This document shows, piece by piece, positions 1 to 7,485 of a stretch of 38,229 bases of DNA. The first letter of the stretch is position 1. Each line of letters opens with the position of its first letter. The translations under genes were made by a program, and so were the position numbers. The notes beneath the pieces are model-generated. The model was not told the origin of the DNA, searched no databases, and worked only from the letters and a program-made list of their open reading frames with translations. The DNA is from SbD1 sp049300095 (GTDB taxonomy: Bacteria > Desulfobacterota > Syntrophobacteria > Syntrophobacterales > Syntrophobacteraceae): contig JBAQYM010000210.1 of NCBI GenBank assembly GCA_049300095.1, positions 1 to 38,229 of the forward strand. Reading direction: 5' to 3'.

Positions 1-56
1 GTGTCACGGTTCGCAATTTCATGGATACGCGACTGCGGGCAAGCCGCCAAGATCGT

Positions 57-448
57 CATTCCTCGTTCCCATGCTCCCGGGGCTGTTGCCCAAAGAAATA
101 TTCAAGCTACGCGACTATCGAGCCGGAAGTGAGTCCCCCTCCCTTCGATGGGAGGGGTTAGGGGAGGGTGTTGAATTTTCAAGTACTTACGACCCCCTCC
201 CCCAGCCCCTCCCGCCAAGGGAGGGGAGACCTCTGTCCTGTTTTGGCCACAACTGTCGCAACTTTTGCATTTGGGCAACAGCCCCTCCCGCGTGGGAATG
301 CATGATGTCGGCGGCCGAAAGCACTTCCGCCCAGGCGCAACAGCCCCTCCCGCGTGGGAATGCATACCGGCGAGGAGGACGAATTCCCCATACGCGTTCC
401 CACGCGGGAGCAAGGGAACGAGGCGCTGGAGCATGGGAACGAGGAATG
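57..448. repeat. 392-bp repeat element with 21-bp perfect terminal inverted repeats
   Basis: Positions 57-77 and 428-448 are perfect reverse complements over 21 bp. Inside is a second inverted repeat of C-rich blocks (about 135-167 against 193-225) and a 29-bp direct repeat (275-303 and 337-365). No convincing gene lies in this stretch; the short open frames are all arginine/proline-rich products of the repeats. It looks like a small non-autonomous element or a nest of dispersed repeats just beyond the 3' end of holC. No transposase is present. Confidence 0.55.
275..365 (+). repeat. 29-bp perfect direct repeat (two copies)
   Basis: The 29 bases at 275-303 recur exactly at 337-365, beginning with gcaacagcccctcccgcgtg. 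Each copy ends in a GTGGGAATGCAT-type block, the same kind of block that recurs inverted at about 385-412. Two copies are too few for a CRISPR and no cas genes are nearby. Confidence 0.7.
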
Positions 449-497
449 AATATCGAGGAACTTGGGGGACGCGGCACTTTGGAAGATTTTGCCCGGA

Positions 498-932
498 TCA
501 GGCCGGCCTCGCATAGGAAATGTGGACGGGACTCAGCCCCAGGTCGCGTGCTTTTTGCCACAGCAAACGGCTTTGCTGCCTCCTCTCGGGGTCGTCTCTC
601 AGGACGAAATGGACGGCGGTCTCGAACCGGCCCATGAACTCAAGGCCGACCGGCGCGTCGCACAACAGCGCATCGAAGCCTTCGATCAGTCTCTCGCCTA
701 TGCAGATGAGAACGGGTTCGTCGCCGGGGCCTCCCGTTTCGGGGTTAAAAACGGCGTGCGGGACGAAGCTTGCTTGTGAAAAGGTCCACAGCAACTGGTC
801 GATATACTGCGCGGCCGACGTCGAATCCACCACGATCTCGACCTTCCTGCCTTCGCCGAACAGGCGATCCGCGTGACGGCACAACTCGACGCGCTGCTCG
901 GACACCGACGTCTCGACAAAAAGGAGGGGCAT
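498..932 (-). CDS. holC: DNA polymerase III chi subunit (HolC)
   Basis: This 144-residue protein resembles the chi subunit of the DNA polymerase III clamp loader, which contacts single-stranded-DNA-binding protein and bridges it to psi and the clamp loader. Visible family features are the N-terminal strand (MPLLFVET), the helix covering residues 15-30, the block LLWTFSQASFVPHAV near residues 47-61 and the GDEPVLIC strand near residue 70. The length is normal for the family. GGAG lies 8 nt before the ATG. The gene starts 16 nt after the Mth938-like gene ends, so the two are probably cotranscribed; dnaE is upstream on the same strand. Sequence identity to well-known HolC proteins is moderate, so the call rests on pattern recognition. 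Confidence 0.8.
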   Translation of the reverse strand: MPLLFVETSVSEQRVELCRHADRLFGEGRKVEIVVDSTSAAQYIDQLLWTFSQASFVPHAVFNPETGGPGDEPVLICIGERLIEGFDALLCDAPVGLEFMGRFETAVHFVLRDDPERRQQSRLLWQKARDLGLSPVHISYARPA

Positions 933-948
933 GGGAGATACTCCGCGC

Positions 949-1290
949 TCAGCAGGTCAGGTGAAAAGCCCCGGCCACCTTTCGGCCCGACGCAAACAGG
1001 TCGTTGAAAGTCCGCACCGCGCGCGCGGTGGGCTCTTCGATAAGCACCACTCCCATCCGCGCAAGGCGCCCCCGCAGGGCATCCCGCACCTTCATATATC
1101 CGGGATCGCCCATTCCGACCACAAGGGTTTCGGGTCCCGTGGAAAGGATGTCCTCGATATCGGAAATATCCAGGGCATGTCCTTCCTTCCGCCACCACCC
1201 CGAGATCACCTCGCCCGAAACGATCTTGATATCGCCGTTGTAGGACTTGCCGCCTACCCGGATTTGACCAAAATGGTAATCATCTATCAT
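949..1290 (-). CDS. Mth938-like domain protein (DUF498 family)
   Basis: This 113-residue single-domain protein matches the Mth938/DUF498 family, small alpha/beta proteins whose molecular role is unsettled. Recognisable parts are an N-terminal F-G-x-I-x-V-G-G-K-S-Y strand pair, a WWRKEGH block near residue 33 and the TGPETLVVGMGDPGYMKV segment near residues 51-68, followed by a helix rich in Arg/Ala and ending at AGAFHLTC. Full length for the family. GAGG lies 7 nt before the ATG. It sits between dnaE and holC on the same strand, with a repeat-filled gap of 184 nt to dnaE and 16 nt to holC. No function is inferred from the neighbours. Confidence 0.75.
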   Translation of the reverse strand: MIDDYHFGQIRVGGKSYNGDIKIVSGEVISGWWRKEGHALDISDIEDILSTGPETLVVGMGDPGYMKVRDALRGRLARMGVVLIEEPTARAVRTFNDLFASGRKVAGAFHLTC

Positions 1291-1314
1291 GCCAACACCT
1301 CACAAGAGCAGGGC

Positions 1315-1405
1315 CGTAGGTTGGGTTAAGCGATAGCGCAACCCAACGGGTACGTTCTCGTTCCGAAAAGGTGTTGGGTTTCGCTATCGCTTAACCCAAC
1401 CTACG
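1315..1405. repeat. REP-like long palindrome
   Basis: Positions 1315-1338 and 1382-1405 are perfect inverted repeats of 24 bp containing the core TTGGGTTAAGCGATAGCG. The loop is 43 nt. It lies between dnaE and the Mth938-like gene. This core resembles GTAGGTTGGGTTAGCG-type intergenic repeats known from many bacteria (from memory, not searched). Confidence 0.7.
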
Positions 1406-1448
1406 CCACTACGCCTTAACCCAACCTACGCCTTAACCCAACCACGCC
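1390..1448 (+). repeat. Three partial tandem copies of an 18-bp unit
   Basis: The unit cttaacccaacctacgcc occurs at 1390-1407 and 1415-1432, with a version lacking one base at 1432-1448. The first unit is the right arm of the neighbouring palindrome, so the array looks like local slippage or multiplication of one repeat arm. Confidence 0.7.
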
Positions 1449-1480
1449 ACTGTTCACCCTTCACTGTTCACCCTTCACTG
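1449..1480 (+). repeat. 14-bp tandem repeat overlapping the dnaE stop
   Basis: The unit actgttcacccttc is present at 1449-1462 and 1463-1476, with a partial third copy at 1477-1480. The dnaE stop codon (complement of 1475-1477) lies inside it, so repeat number could in principle change the very end of DnaE. Confidence 0.7.
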
Positions 1481-4400
1481 CTCGCTCCCATGCTGCCGGC
1501 AGTTCTTGTAAACGGGCTCGGCGCAGTCGGGACCGAAATAGCGGCGCATGTCCTCGAAAAAGGACTGCGCGGGATTCACCGGGAGCTTGCCCAGGCTCAG
1601 GACCGCTTCCCCTTTGTCTTTCACGGTGAGATGGAGCAGCACCTTGCACTCCCCCGGGTGGGTCATGAGCAGGTGCGCCAGCCGACCGAAACCGTCGCGG
1701 TCCATCTGCGCCGCATCGAGCCTTATGTGGACGGCCTCGACCGACTGCAACCGCGCCTCGTCCATGCTGAGGATGCGGTTTGCAAGCACCTTCGTGCCCT
1801 TCTCGTCGTGCTGGACCCTGCCCCAGAGCGCGAGGGGCTCGTCGCCCCCAAGGAGGTGGCGTGCCTGCGCAAAGGGTTCGGCGAAGGCCACCACCTCGAT
1901 CGTGCCCTCCCGATCCAGAAGTTCGAGGAAGCCCATCCGGTCGCCGCGCTTTGTCGTCAACTCCTTTATAATGGAGAAGATGCCGCACAGCACCACTTCG
2001 GCCCCTTCCCTTTTTTCCTTTACCGTTTGGGTGTCGGCGGTGCAAAGCGATGCGATCCGGTCGGCGTAGAAATCGAGCGGATGGCCGGATATGTAGAACC
2101 CGAGCGATTCCTTCTCGAACTGAAGCCGGGTGCGGCTGTCCCAGTCCGGGATGTCGGGCAGCACGGGGGCGGAGGCCTTCTTTTTCGACCTGAGCATCTC
2201 GAACAGGTTCATCTGCCCGGCCTGCTTGTCCCGCTGCACCGCAGCCGCCCGTTCCAGCACCTCGTCAAGCCCCGCCATGACCTGGGCGCGCCGGGGATGA
2301 ATCGAATCGAAAGCCCCGCACCGGACCAACTGTTCGAGCACGCGCCGGTTCACCCTCTGCGAGTCCACCCTTTCGCAGAAGTCGTGAATGGACTTAAAGG
2401 GCACATCTTCCTCGCGGCTTTTGAGGATCACCTCGATGGCCGCCTCGCCCACGTTCTTCACCGCCCCGAGCCCGAACCGGATCGCTCTTCCCACCACCTG
2501 AAAGGCCCTGCCGCTCTCGTTCACATCGGGGGGGAGGATGGCGATCTCCATTTTCGAGCAGACGTTAATCAGCTTCACCACCTGGTCGGAGCTGCTGAGG
2601 AAGCTGTTCAGGAGCGCGGCCATGAACTCGACGGGGTAGTGCGACTTGAGATAGGCGGTCTGGTAGGCGATCAGCGCGTAGGCCGCGCTGTGGGACTTGT
2701 TGAACCCGTATTCGGCAAATTTTGCCATGAGGTCGAAGATGTGGTTCGCCTTGGCCGAATCGATCCCGTTTGCGACCGCGCCCTTGACGAACCGGTCCCT
2801 CTGGGCGTTCATGAGGTCGCCGATCTTCTTTCCCATGGCGCGGCGCAGGATGTCGGCCTCGCCCAGGCTGTAGCTCGCCAGGGCGCTGGCGACCTTCATC
2901 ACCTGCTCCTGGTAGAGGATAACGCCGTAGGTGGGCTCGAGGATGGGGCGCAGGACTTCGAGGTCGTACTTGATCTCGATTTCGCCGTGTTTTCCCTTGA
3001 TATATTGCTCGACCATGCCGCTTTCCAGGGGGCCGGGCCGGTAGAGGGCCACCAGGGCGACGATGTCCGCGAAGTTTTCCGGACGCAGCCGGACCATGAT
3101 TTCCCGCATCCCCGAACTTTCGAGCTGGAAAACCCCGGTCGTGTCGGCGCGGCTCAGGAGGGCATAGGTGTCCGGGTCGTCCAGGGGAAGGTCCTCGATG
3201 CTGATCTCGACCCCGTGGTTTTCTTTGATCAGCCGCACGGCGTCGTTTATCACCGTCAGGTTTCGAAGGCCGAGGAAATCGAACTTTATGAGGCCGGCCT
3301 TCTCGACGTACTTCATCGGGTATTGCGTAACGATTTCGCCGTCCTGCCCGAGATAGAGCGGCATGTAGTCCATGATGGGGCGGTCGGCCATGACGACGCC
3401 CGCCGCGTGGGTCGAGGCGTGGCGGGTAAGTCCTTCGAGGGCGAAGGCGATTTCGAAGAACTCCCGGATCTGGGGGTTGTCCCTCTGGAGCTCCGCCAGG
3501 CGCGGCTCGATCTGGAGCGCCCTGGTGAGGTCGATCCCGAGCGTGGGCGGGATGAGCTTGGCGATTTTATCCACCTCGTTGTAGGGCATGGCAAGGGCGC
3601 GCCCGACGTCACGGATGACGCCCCGGGCCTGCATGGTCCCGAACGTGGTGATCTGCGCCACCCGGTCCTTGCCGTACTTGTTGGACACGTATTCGAACAC
3701 TTTGTCGCGCCCGTGCACGCAGAAGTCCACGTCGATATCCGGCATGCTGATGCGCTCGACGTTTAAAAAGCGCTCGAAGATCAGGCCGTGTTCGATGGGA
3801 TCGAGGTCGGTTATCCGCATAACGTATGCGATGAGGCTTCCGGCGGCGGACCCCCGGCCCGGCCCCACGGGAATTTTGCACCCTTTGGCGTAGTTGATGA
3901 AATCGGAGACGATGAGAAAATAGGCGGCAAACCCCATCTTCTTTATTACGTCCAGCTCATATTCGAGACGCTTGTCATATTCCTGCCGGTCGCTGTCCGA
4001 AAAATCGGGGCGCTTCCGGACTATCGCCTCCATCTTTACCGCAAAGCCCTGCCGCACCTCGCGCTCGAAGCGCTCATCCACGCTCTCCCCCGGATCGAGC
4101 GGAAAGACCGGGAAATGGTATTCGCCCAGCGCGAGATCGAGTTTGCATTTCTCCGCGATGGCCATCGTGTTTTCGAGCGCCTCGGGAAGGTAGGCAAAGT
4201 CTTTGGCCATATCTTCCGGGGACTTGAAGTAGAGCTGGTCGGTCTGGAACTTGAGGCGCTTTTCGTCCAGGATGGTTTTGCCCGTCTGGATGCAAAGAAG
4301 GACCTCGTGGGCGCGGGCGTCGCTTTTTCGCAGGTAATGGCAGTCGTTGGTCGCGACCAGGGGCAGTCCGAGTTCTCGGGCAAGGCGCACCAGGCCCTCG

Positions 4401-4981
4401 TTTATGATGGCCTGCTCGGGAATCCCGTTGGACTGGACTTCGAGGTAAAAGTTTCCCGGCCCGAATATTTCCGCGTATTCGAGGGCGGTCCGCCGCGCCG
4501 CCTCTTCCTGGTTTCTCAGTATAAAGGAGGCGATTTCCCCCTTGATGCAGCCCGAGAGGGCGATGAGTCCCCCGCTGTACAGGCGCAGTATTTCGTGGTC
4601 CATGCGCGGCTTGTAGTAGAACCCCTCGATGTAGCCCAGAGACACCAGTTTCATGAGGTTCTGGTAGCCTTCCAGGTTGCGGGCGAGAAGGACCAGGTGG
4701 TGATTGCGGTCATCGTCGCCGTTGCTCGCCCCTTCCTGCCTCAAGCCCCTCTCGTGCCGGCCCCTGGGCGCAATGTAGGCCTCGCACCCGATGATGGGCG
4801 CGATTCCGTACTTTTTGGAAAGCTCGTAGAATTCCAGCGCGCCGAACATGTTGCCGTGGTCGGTTATGGCGACCGCCGGCATGTTGTAGCTGCGCGCGGT
4901 CTCGAAAAGATCCTTTAGGCGTATTGCGCCGTCGAGGAGGCTGTATTGCGTATGAACGTGCAAATGGACAAACTGGCTCAT
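1475..4981 (-). CDS. dnaE: DNA polymerase III alpha subunit (DnaE)
   Basis: This 1168-residue protein is the replicative polymerase of the holoenzyme. It begins MSQFVHLHVHTQYSLLDG, the classic start of the N-terminal PHP domain. The catalytic aspartates of family C polymerases are seen in PDIDVDFC (D415 and D417), and the palm continues with KFDFLGLRNL. A helix-hairpin-helix region and an OB-fold (LCGIFSIIKELTTKRGDRMG) follow in the C-terminal third. The open frame extends upstream to 5038, but the ATG at 4981 has GGAG 10 nt before it and matches the family start, so I chose it. Length is normal for DnaE (about 1160). The N-terminal His motif is intact, so PHP metal binding could be retained, unlike in E. 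coli; that is inference. Probably expressed alone or with the genes downstream. Confidence 0.97.
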   Translation of the reverse strand: MSQFVHLHVHTQYSLLDGAIRLKDLFETARSYNMPAVAITDHGNMFGALEFYELSKKYGIAPIIGCEAYIAPRGRHERGLRQEGASNGDDDRNHHLVLLARNLEGYQNLMKLVSLGYIEGFYYKPRMDHEILRLYSGGLIALSGCIKGEIASFILRNQEEAARRTALEYAEIFGPGNFYLEVQSNGIPEQAIINEGLVRLARELGLPLVATNDCHYLRKSDARAHEVLLCIQTGKTILDEKRLKFQTDQLYFKSPEDMAKDFAYLPEALENTMAIAEKCKLDLALGEYHFPVFPLDPGESVDERFEREVRQGFAVKMEAIVRKRPDFSDSDRQEYDKRLEYELDVIKKMGFAAYFLIVSDFINYAKGCKIPVGPGRGSAAGSLIAYVMRITDLDPIEHGLIFERFLNVERISMPDIDVDFCVHGRDKVFEYVSNKYGKDRVAQITTFGTMQARGVIRDVGRALAMPYNEVDKIAKLIPPTLGIDLTRALQIEPRLAELQRDNPQIREFFEIAFALEGLTRHASTHAAGVVMADRPIMDYMPLYLGQDGEIVTQYPMKYVEKAGLIKFDFLGLRNLTVINDAVRLIKENHGVEISIEDLPLDDPDTYALLSRADTTGVFQLESSGMREIMVRLRPENFADIVALVALYRPGPLESGMVEQYIKGKHGEIEIKYDLEVLRPILEPTYGVILYQEQVMKVASALASYSLGEADILRRAMGKKIGDLMNAQRDRFVKGAVANGIDSAKANHIFDLMAKFAEYGFNKSHSAAYALIAYQTAYLKSHYPVEFMAALLNSFLSSSDQVVKLINVCSKMEIAILPPDVNESGRAFQVVGRAIRFGLGAVKNVGEAAIEVILKSREEDVPFKSIHDFCERVDSQRVNRRVLEQLVRCGAFDSIHPRRAQVMAGLDEVLERAAAVQRDKQAGQMNLFEMLRSKKKASAPVLPDIPDWDSRTRLQFEKESLGFYISGHPLDFYADRIASLCTADTQTVKEKREGAEVVLCGIFSIIKELTTKRGDRMGFLELLDREGTIEVVAFAEPFAQARHLLGGDEPLALWGRVQHDEKGTKVLANRILSMDEARLQSVEAVHIRLDAAQMDRDGFGRLAHLLMTHPGECKVLLHLTVKDKGEAVLSLGKLPVNPAQSFFEDMRRYFGPDCAEPVYKNCRQHGSEQ

Positions 4982-5076
4982 CCGGGGATTTTCTCCAGTA
5001 ACCGGTTTCGGGGATAGGGTGCAAACGGACACGACCACCGGGGCGGCAGACCTGAACTTGTGTCCGGGTAAGCATT

Positions 5077-5221
5077 CACCGCGGAGGGCGCGGAGGCGAA
5101 GACAAGCTGAAATATCAGTGATCGGGCGTCAGCGTCAATTCAAGAAACTGTGGCTGATGCCGGATACGGGCTGAATACCTCATCCGGTGTTTCTCTTTGC
5201 GCCCTCTGCGTCTCTGTGGTG
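5077..5221. repeat. Imperfect inverted repeat in the dnaE upstream gap
   Basis: A purine-rich block at 5077-5101 (caccgcggagggcgcggagg core) is roughly complementary to 5195-5221 (gccctctgcgtctctgtggt core). This is the CACCGCAGAG-type dispersed repeat common in many bacterial intergenic regions. The rest of the 448-bp divergent gap 4982-5429 shows no gene; it must hold the promoters of dnaE and of the plus-strand gene, which I could not place with confidence. Confidence 0.5.
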
Positions 5222-5429
5222 ACCACCCACGTGTCCGGGGACCCGGCAACCGCAAGTATAACAGAAGAGGCCCGGCATAGCCGCCACAAATTACCCGGAG
5301 GCGCGAACTTCCCCCGAATGTCCTTGACAGCATCGAGGGCGGGTGCTACGCAAAAACCTTTAATAATCGATTTCTTATCACCTCGCCAAACTCTTGAAAA
5401 TCACTTCTGATCACCTTGCCGGAGGAGAG

Positions 5430-6593
5430 ATGAAAATGTCCTTTCGTTTTCGCTATTGCCTTTTTGTCGGCATCACGCTGGCGCTGCTGGCGGTCCTTCC
5501 GTCCTTGCCCACGGCATGCGCGCAGGCACAGGACCCGCAAGGGCCGTCCGATGTCCCGAGTGGAGACCAAACTTCCCTCTCCGTCGCGTCGGCATCCTCC
5601 GGCAGATGTAGCGTCGGCTTTGCAGTCGGCGGCTCGGCGGACGGATACGGCGTGATCTTGCGCACCAATGACGGCGGCATCACGTGGACGCGCCAGGGAG
5701 GGCCCGGCGAAATCCCCGACTTTTCCCCAATCGGCGTGAGCGCCGTGGATACACAAAACGCGTGGGTTGTGGGCGGTAAAGTGATCCTGCGCACGCGCAA
5801 CGGCGGTTTGACATGGAAGCGGGAAAAGCTGCCCGATGGCTTGCCGCAGGACTTTGAACTGTTCCAGGTAAAGGCGCTGGACAGAGACACGGCTTTTGCC
5901 GTGGGCAGCCAGAGTGTTTTGCTGCAAACACGCAGCGGCCCCCGCCCCAAAGGCAGCTCGCCGTGGGTCCGGATGCCCACCGCGCCGGGCATGCCCCTGA
6001 TCCTGTTCTCGGACGTGGATGCGGTGGATGCGACGCACGTGTGGGCGGTCGGCGGGGTCGTGTCCGGCAACAACTCGCGTGGCGGGCTCGCCATCGCGTT
6101 CTACAATGGAGTACGTTGGAAGCCGCAACTGATTACGCATAGCGGCAGTAACGGCACCTGCAGCGCGATGATCGGCGTCAGTGCGGTGGATAAGCGCACT
6201 GCCTGGGCAGTCGGTGGTTTCGACTGTCCGCCTTATAGAACCGTGAATGGCGGCAAAACGTGGCAGGCGACCGGGACGGTGCTGGGTCCGGGAATGTATG
6301 ACACGAACCGGGTGGTTGGAGTAACCCGCAACCTGATCTGGGTTACCGCCGACAACGGGATTTTCCGAACGACCGACGGCGGTAGAACGTGGGCCATGAC
6401 CGGGGGCTGTTCGGGCGGCTCTGATTGTTACGCCATCACGGCGGCGGGGAGCAGGCATGCCTGGGCGTCCGATTTGAGTTCGGAGCCGTCTGGCGATCTC
6501 TATCGCTGGGTTGGCGGCGGACCGTGGGAATCGCAGCCGGTGCCCGCGACTTCAAGCATAACGATGATGTCTTTCGTCGGCGCGCGGCGGTGA
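5430..6593 (+). CDS. Secreted Asp-box (BNR/Ycf48-like) beta-propeller repeat protein
   Basis: The 387-residue product starts with a signal peptide (FRYCLFVGITLALLAVLPSL, cleavage probably after ACAQA). The mature part has at least four Asp-box/BNR motifs: TNDGGITW, TRNGGLTW, TVNGGKTW and TTDGGRTW. Between them are repeated strands such as NAWVVGG, HVWAVGG, TAWAVGG and TAFAVGS, typical of beta-propeller proteins related to plant photosystem II factor HCF136/Ycf48 and to sialidase-like repeats. No catalytic residues for a hydrolase are evident, so the role (binding or scaffold, extracytoplasmic) is unknown. GGAGGAG precedes the start; the ATG at 5430 or the one at 5436 could be used, the latter with better spacing. 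It is monocistronic and divergent from dnaE. Confidence 0.75.
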   Translation: MKMSFRFRYCLFVGITLALLAVLPSLPTACAQAQDPQGPSDVPSGDQTSLSVASASSGRCSVGFAVGGSADGYGVILRTNDGGITWTRQGGPGEIPDFSPIGVSAVDTQNAWVVGGKVILRTRNGGLTWKREKLPDGLPQDFELFQVKALDRDTAFAVGSQSVLLQTRSGPRPKGSSPWVRMPTAPGMPLILFSDVDAVDATHVWAVGGVVSGNNSRGGLAIAFYNGVRWKPQLITHSGSNGTCSAMIGVSAVDKRTAWAVGGFDCPPYRTVNGGKTWQATGTVLGPGMYDTNRVVGVTRNLIWVTADNGIFRTTDGGRTWAMTGGCSGGSDCYAITAAGSRHAWASDLSSEPSGDLYRWVGGGPWESQPVPATSSITMMSFVGARR

Positions 6594-6658
6594 GACGCTC
6601 TCACCCCCCTTTTCTTTCGCGGAAAATAGTGGAGTTTTGTCTCAAAGATGCCGATTCT

Positions 6659-6686
6659 CGGCGTGGACGGTATTTATTCCACGCCG
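6659..6686 (+). promoter_or_regulatory. Perfect 9-bp hairpin before the small gene at 6703
   Basis: Bases 6659-6667 (cggcgtgga) pair perfectly with 6678-6686 (tccacgccg) around a 10-nt AT-rich loop. The structure ends immediately before the ribosome-binding GGGAAAGG of the next gene, and no T-run follows. It could be an operator or an mRNA structure controlling translation; this role is inferred from position only. Confidence 0.4.
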
Positions 6687-6702
6687 GGAAAGGCTATTTT
6701 CC

Positions 6703-6909
6703 ATGCTGACCAACGAACTTATCGCCAAACTCATAGATTTGCAGGAAAAGGCGAACGCCCACACCTCCGAGTACCTGAAATGGGAGCATGCGCCGGGAGG
6801 CAAGACCAGGGCCTCCGTTCACCATCGCAAAGCGTTGAAACTGCGCTCGAAGATTCAGGGGCTCATCCGCGAAATCGCGGGGTGCCAGTCCGGACCATCC
6901 GGCAACTGA
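6703..6909 (+). CDS. Small helical protein of unknown function (68 aa)
   Basis: The product MLTNELIAKLIDLQEKANAH... is hydrophilic, charged and predicted helical, with no signal peptide, membrane segment or Cys pairs. It ends after an Arg/Lys/Ile-rich helix (LRSKIQGLIREIAG). The open frame continues upstream, but the ATG at 6703 follows GGGAAAGG at a good distance and gives a tidy helical N-terminus. It lies 109 nt downstream of the Asp-box protein gene, with a perfect hairpin between. I do not recognise the family. Confidence 0.5.
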   Translation: MLTNELIAKLIDLQEKANAHTSEYLKWEHAPGGKTRASVHHRKALKLRSKIQGLIREIAGCQSGPSGN

Positions 6910-7088
6910 CGCCCGGCGGGGCCATTCCACTCCCCACCATTTTCAACTTATTGAATATGCAAATATTTACGCTTTGCTGCCACCCCACCGCCACTACCCC
7001 TTTATCTTAGAGGTCTATTTCATAGATTCGGTGACGCATTATTGTGAGCGTTATGTTCTTATTCGCCTTCCGGTGTGGACCGCCACTT

Positions 7089-7202
7089 CGTCATTCCCGC
7101 GGCGTTTCTGGGCGGGAATCCAGTGACTCCGGGATAACTCGCCTTGCCTCAACTCATTGCGAAAACGCTGGATTCCCGCCCAGAAACACCGCGGGAATGA
7201 CG
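7089..7202. repeat. Long inverted repeat, 35-bp arms (family A)
   Basis: Positions 7089-7123 and 7168-7202 are inverted copies with one mismatch in 35 bp, containing GCGGGAATCCAG and its complement. The same family recurs at 10791-10894. The gap from 6910 to 7485 holds this element, the 22-bp tandem repeat and the leader of glmS, and no gene that I can support. Confidence 0.75.
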
Positions 7203-7252
7203 TCGGCATAGCCCGCTTCTTGCGTCATACCCATGCATTCGGCGCCTCACTG

Positions 7253-7296
7253 TGATTATTTGACTGTGTACTTATGATTATTTGACTGCGTACTTA
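7253..7296 (+). repeat. 22-bp tandem direct repeat upstream of glmS
   Basis: Two adjacent copies of an AT-rich 22-mer lie at 7253-7274 and 7275-7296, differing at one base (core gattatttgactg, ending gtactta). They sit about 190 nt before the glmS start, where an activator or repressor could bind as a dimer of direct repeats, or where TTGACT could act as a -35 box. The role is inferred. Confidence 0.5.
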
Positions 7297-7485
7297 GTCC
7301 TTTACCTTGTCGCCAAATGTGGATAAAAAATAGCCTTTACAAAGACACGAATCCGGGCGCATGGAGTGAGTCCATTTGCCCGGCATTCCGACTGGACGGC
7401 TTCCCAGCCGCCGGGGGTCCCGGAGCGGCCGTGCTATTGCTTTCCGGGGCCGTGGCGGCAAAATCCAAACGACAAGGAAAATCCT

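Noticed and set aside
275..365. A CRISPR array
   Set aside because: Only two repeats, repeat-rich surroundings and no cas genes.
1490..3766. A 758-codon open frame on the plus strand opposite dnaE (and a 376-codon one at 3788-4918)
   Set aside because: Both mirror dnaE codons in a GC-rich gene; the products are His/Asp/Leu-rich with no recognisable domain, and dnaE is certain.
5346..6458. A 370-codon open frame opposite the Asp-box protein
   Set aside because: The plus-strand gene has a signal peptide, ribosome site and repeated motifs; the antisense product is Arg/His-rich.
7297..7485. A glmS ribozyme in the glmS leader
   Set aside because: The expected conserved core was not found by eye, and such ribozymes are mainly in Gram-positive genomes.
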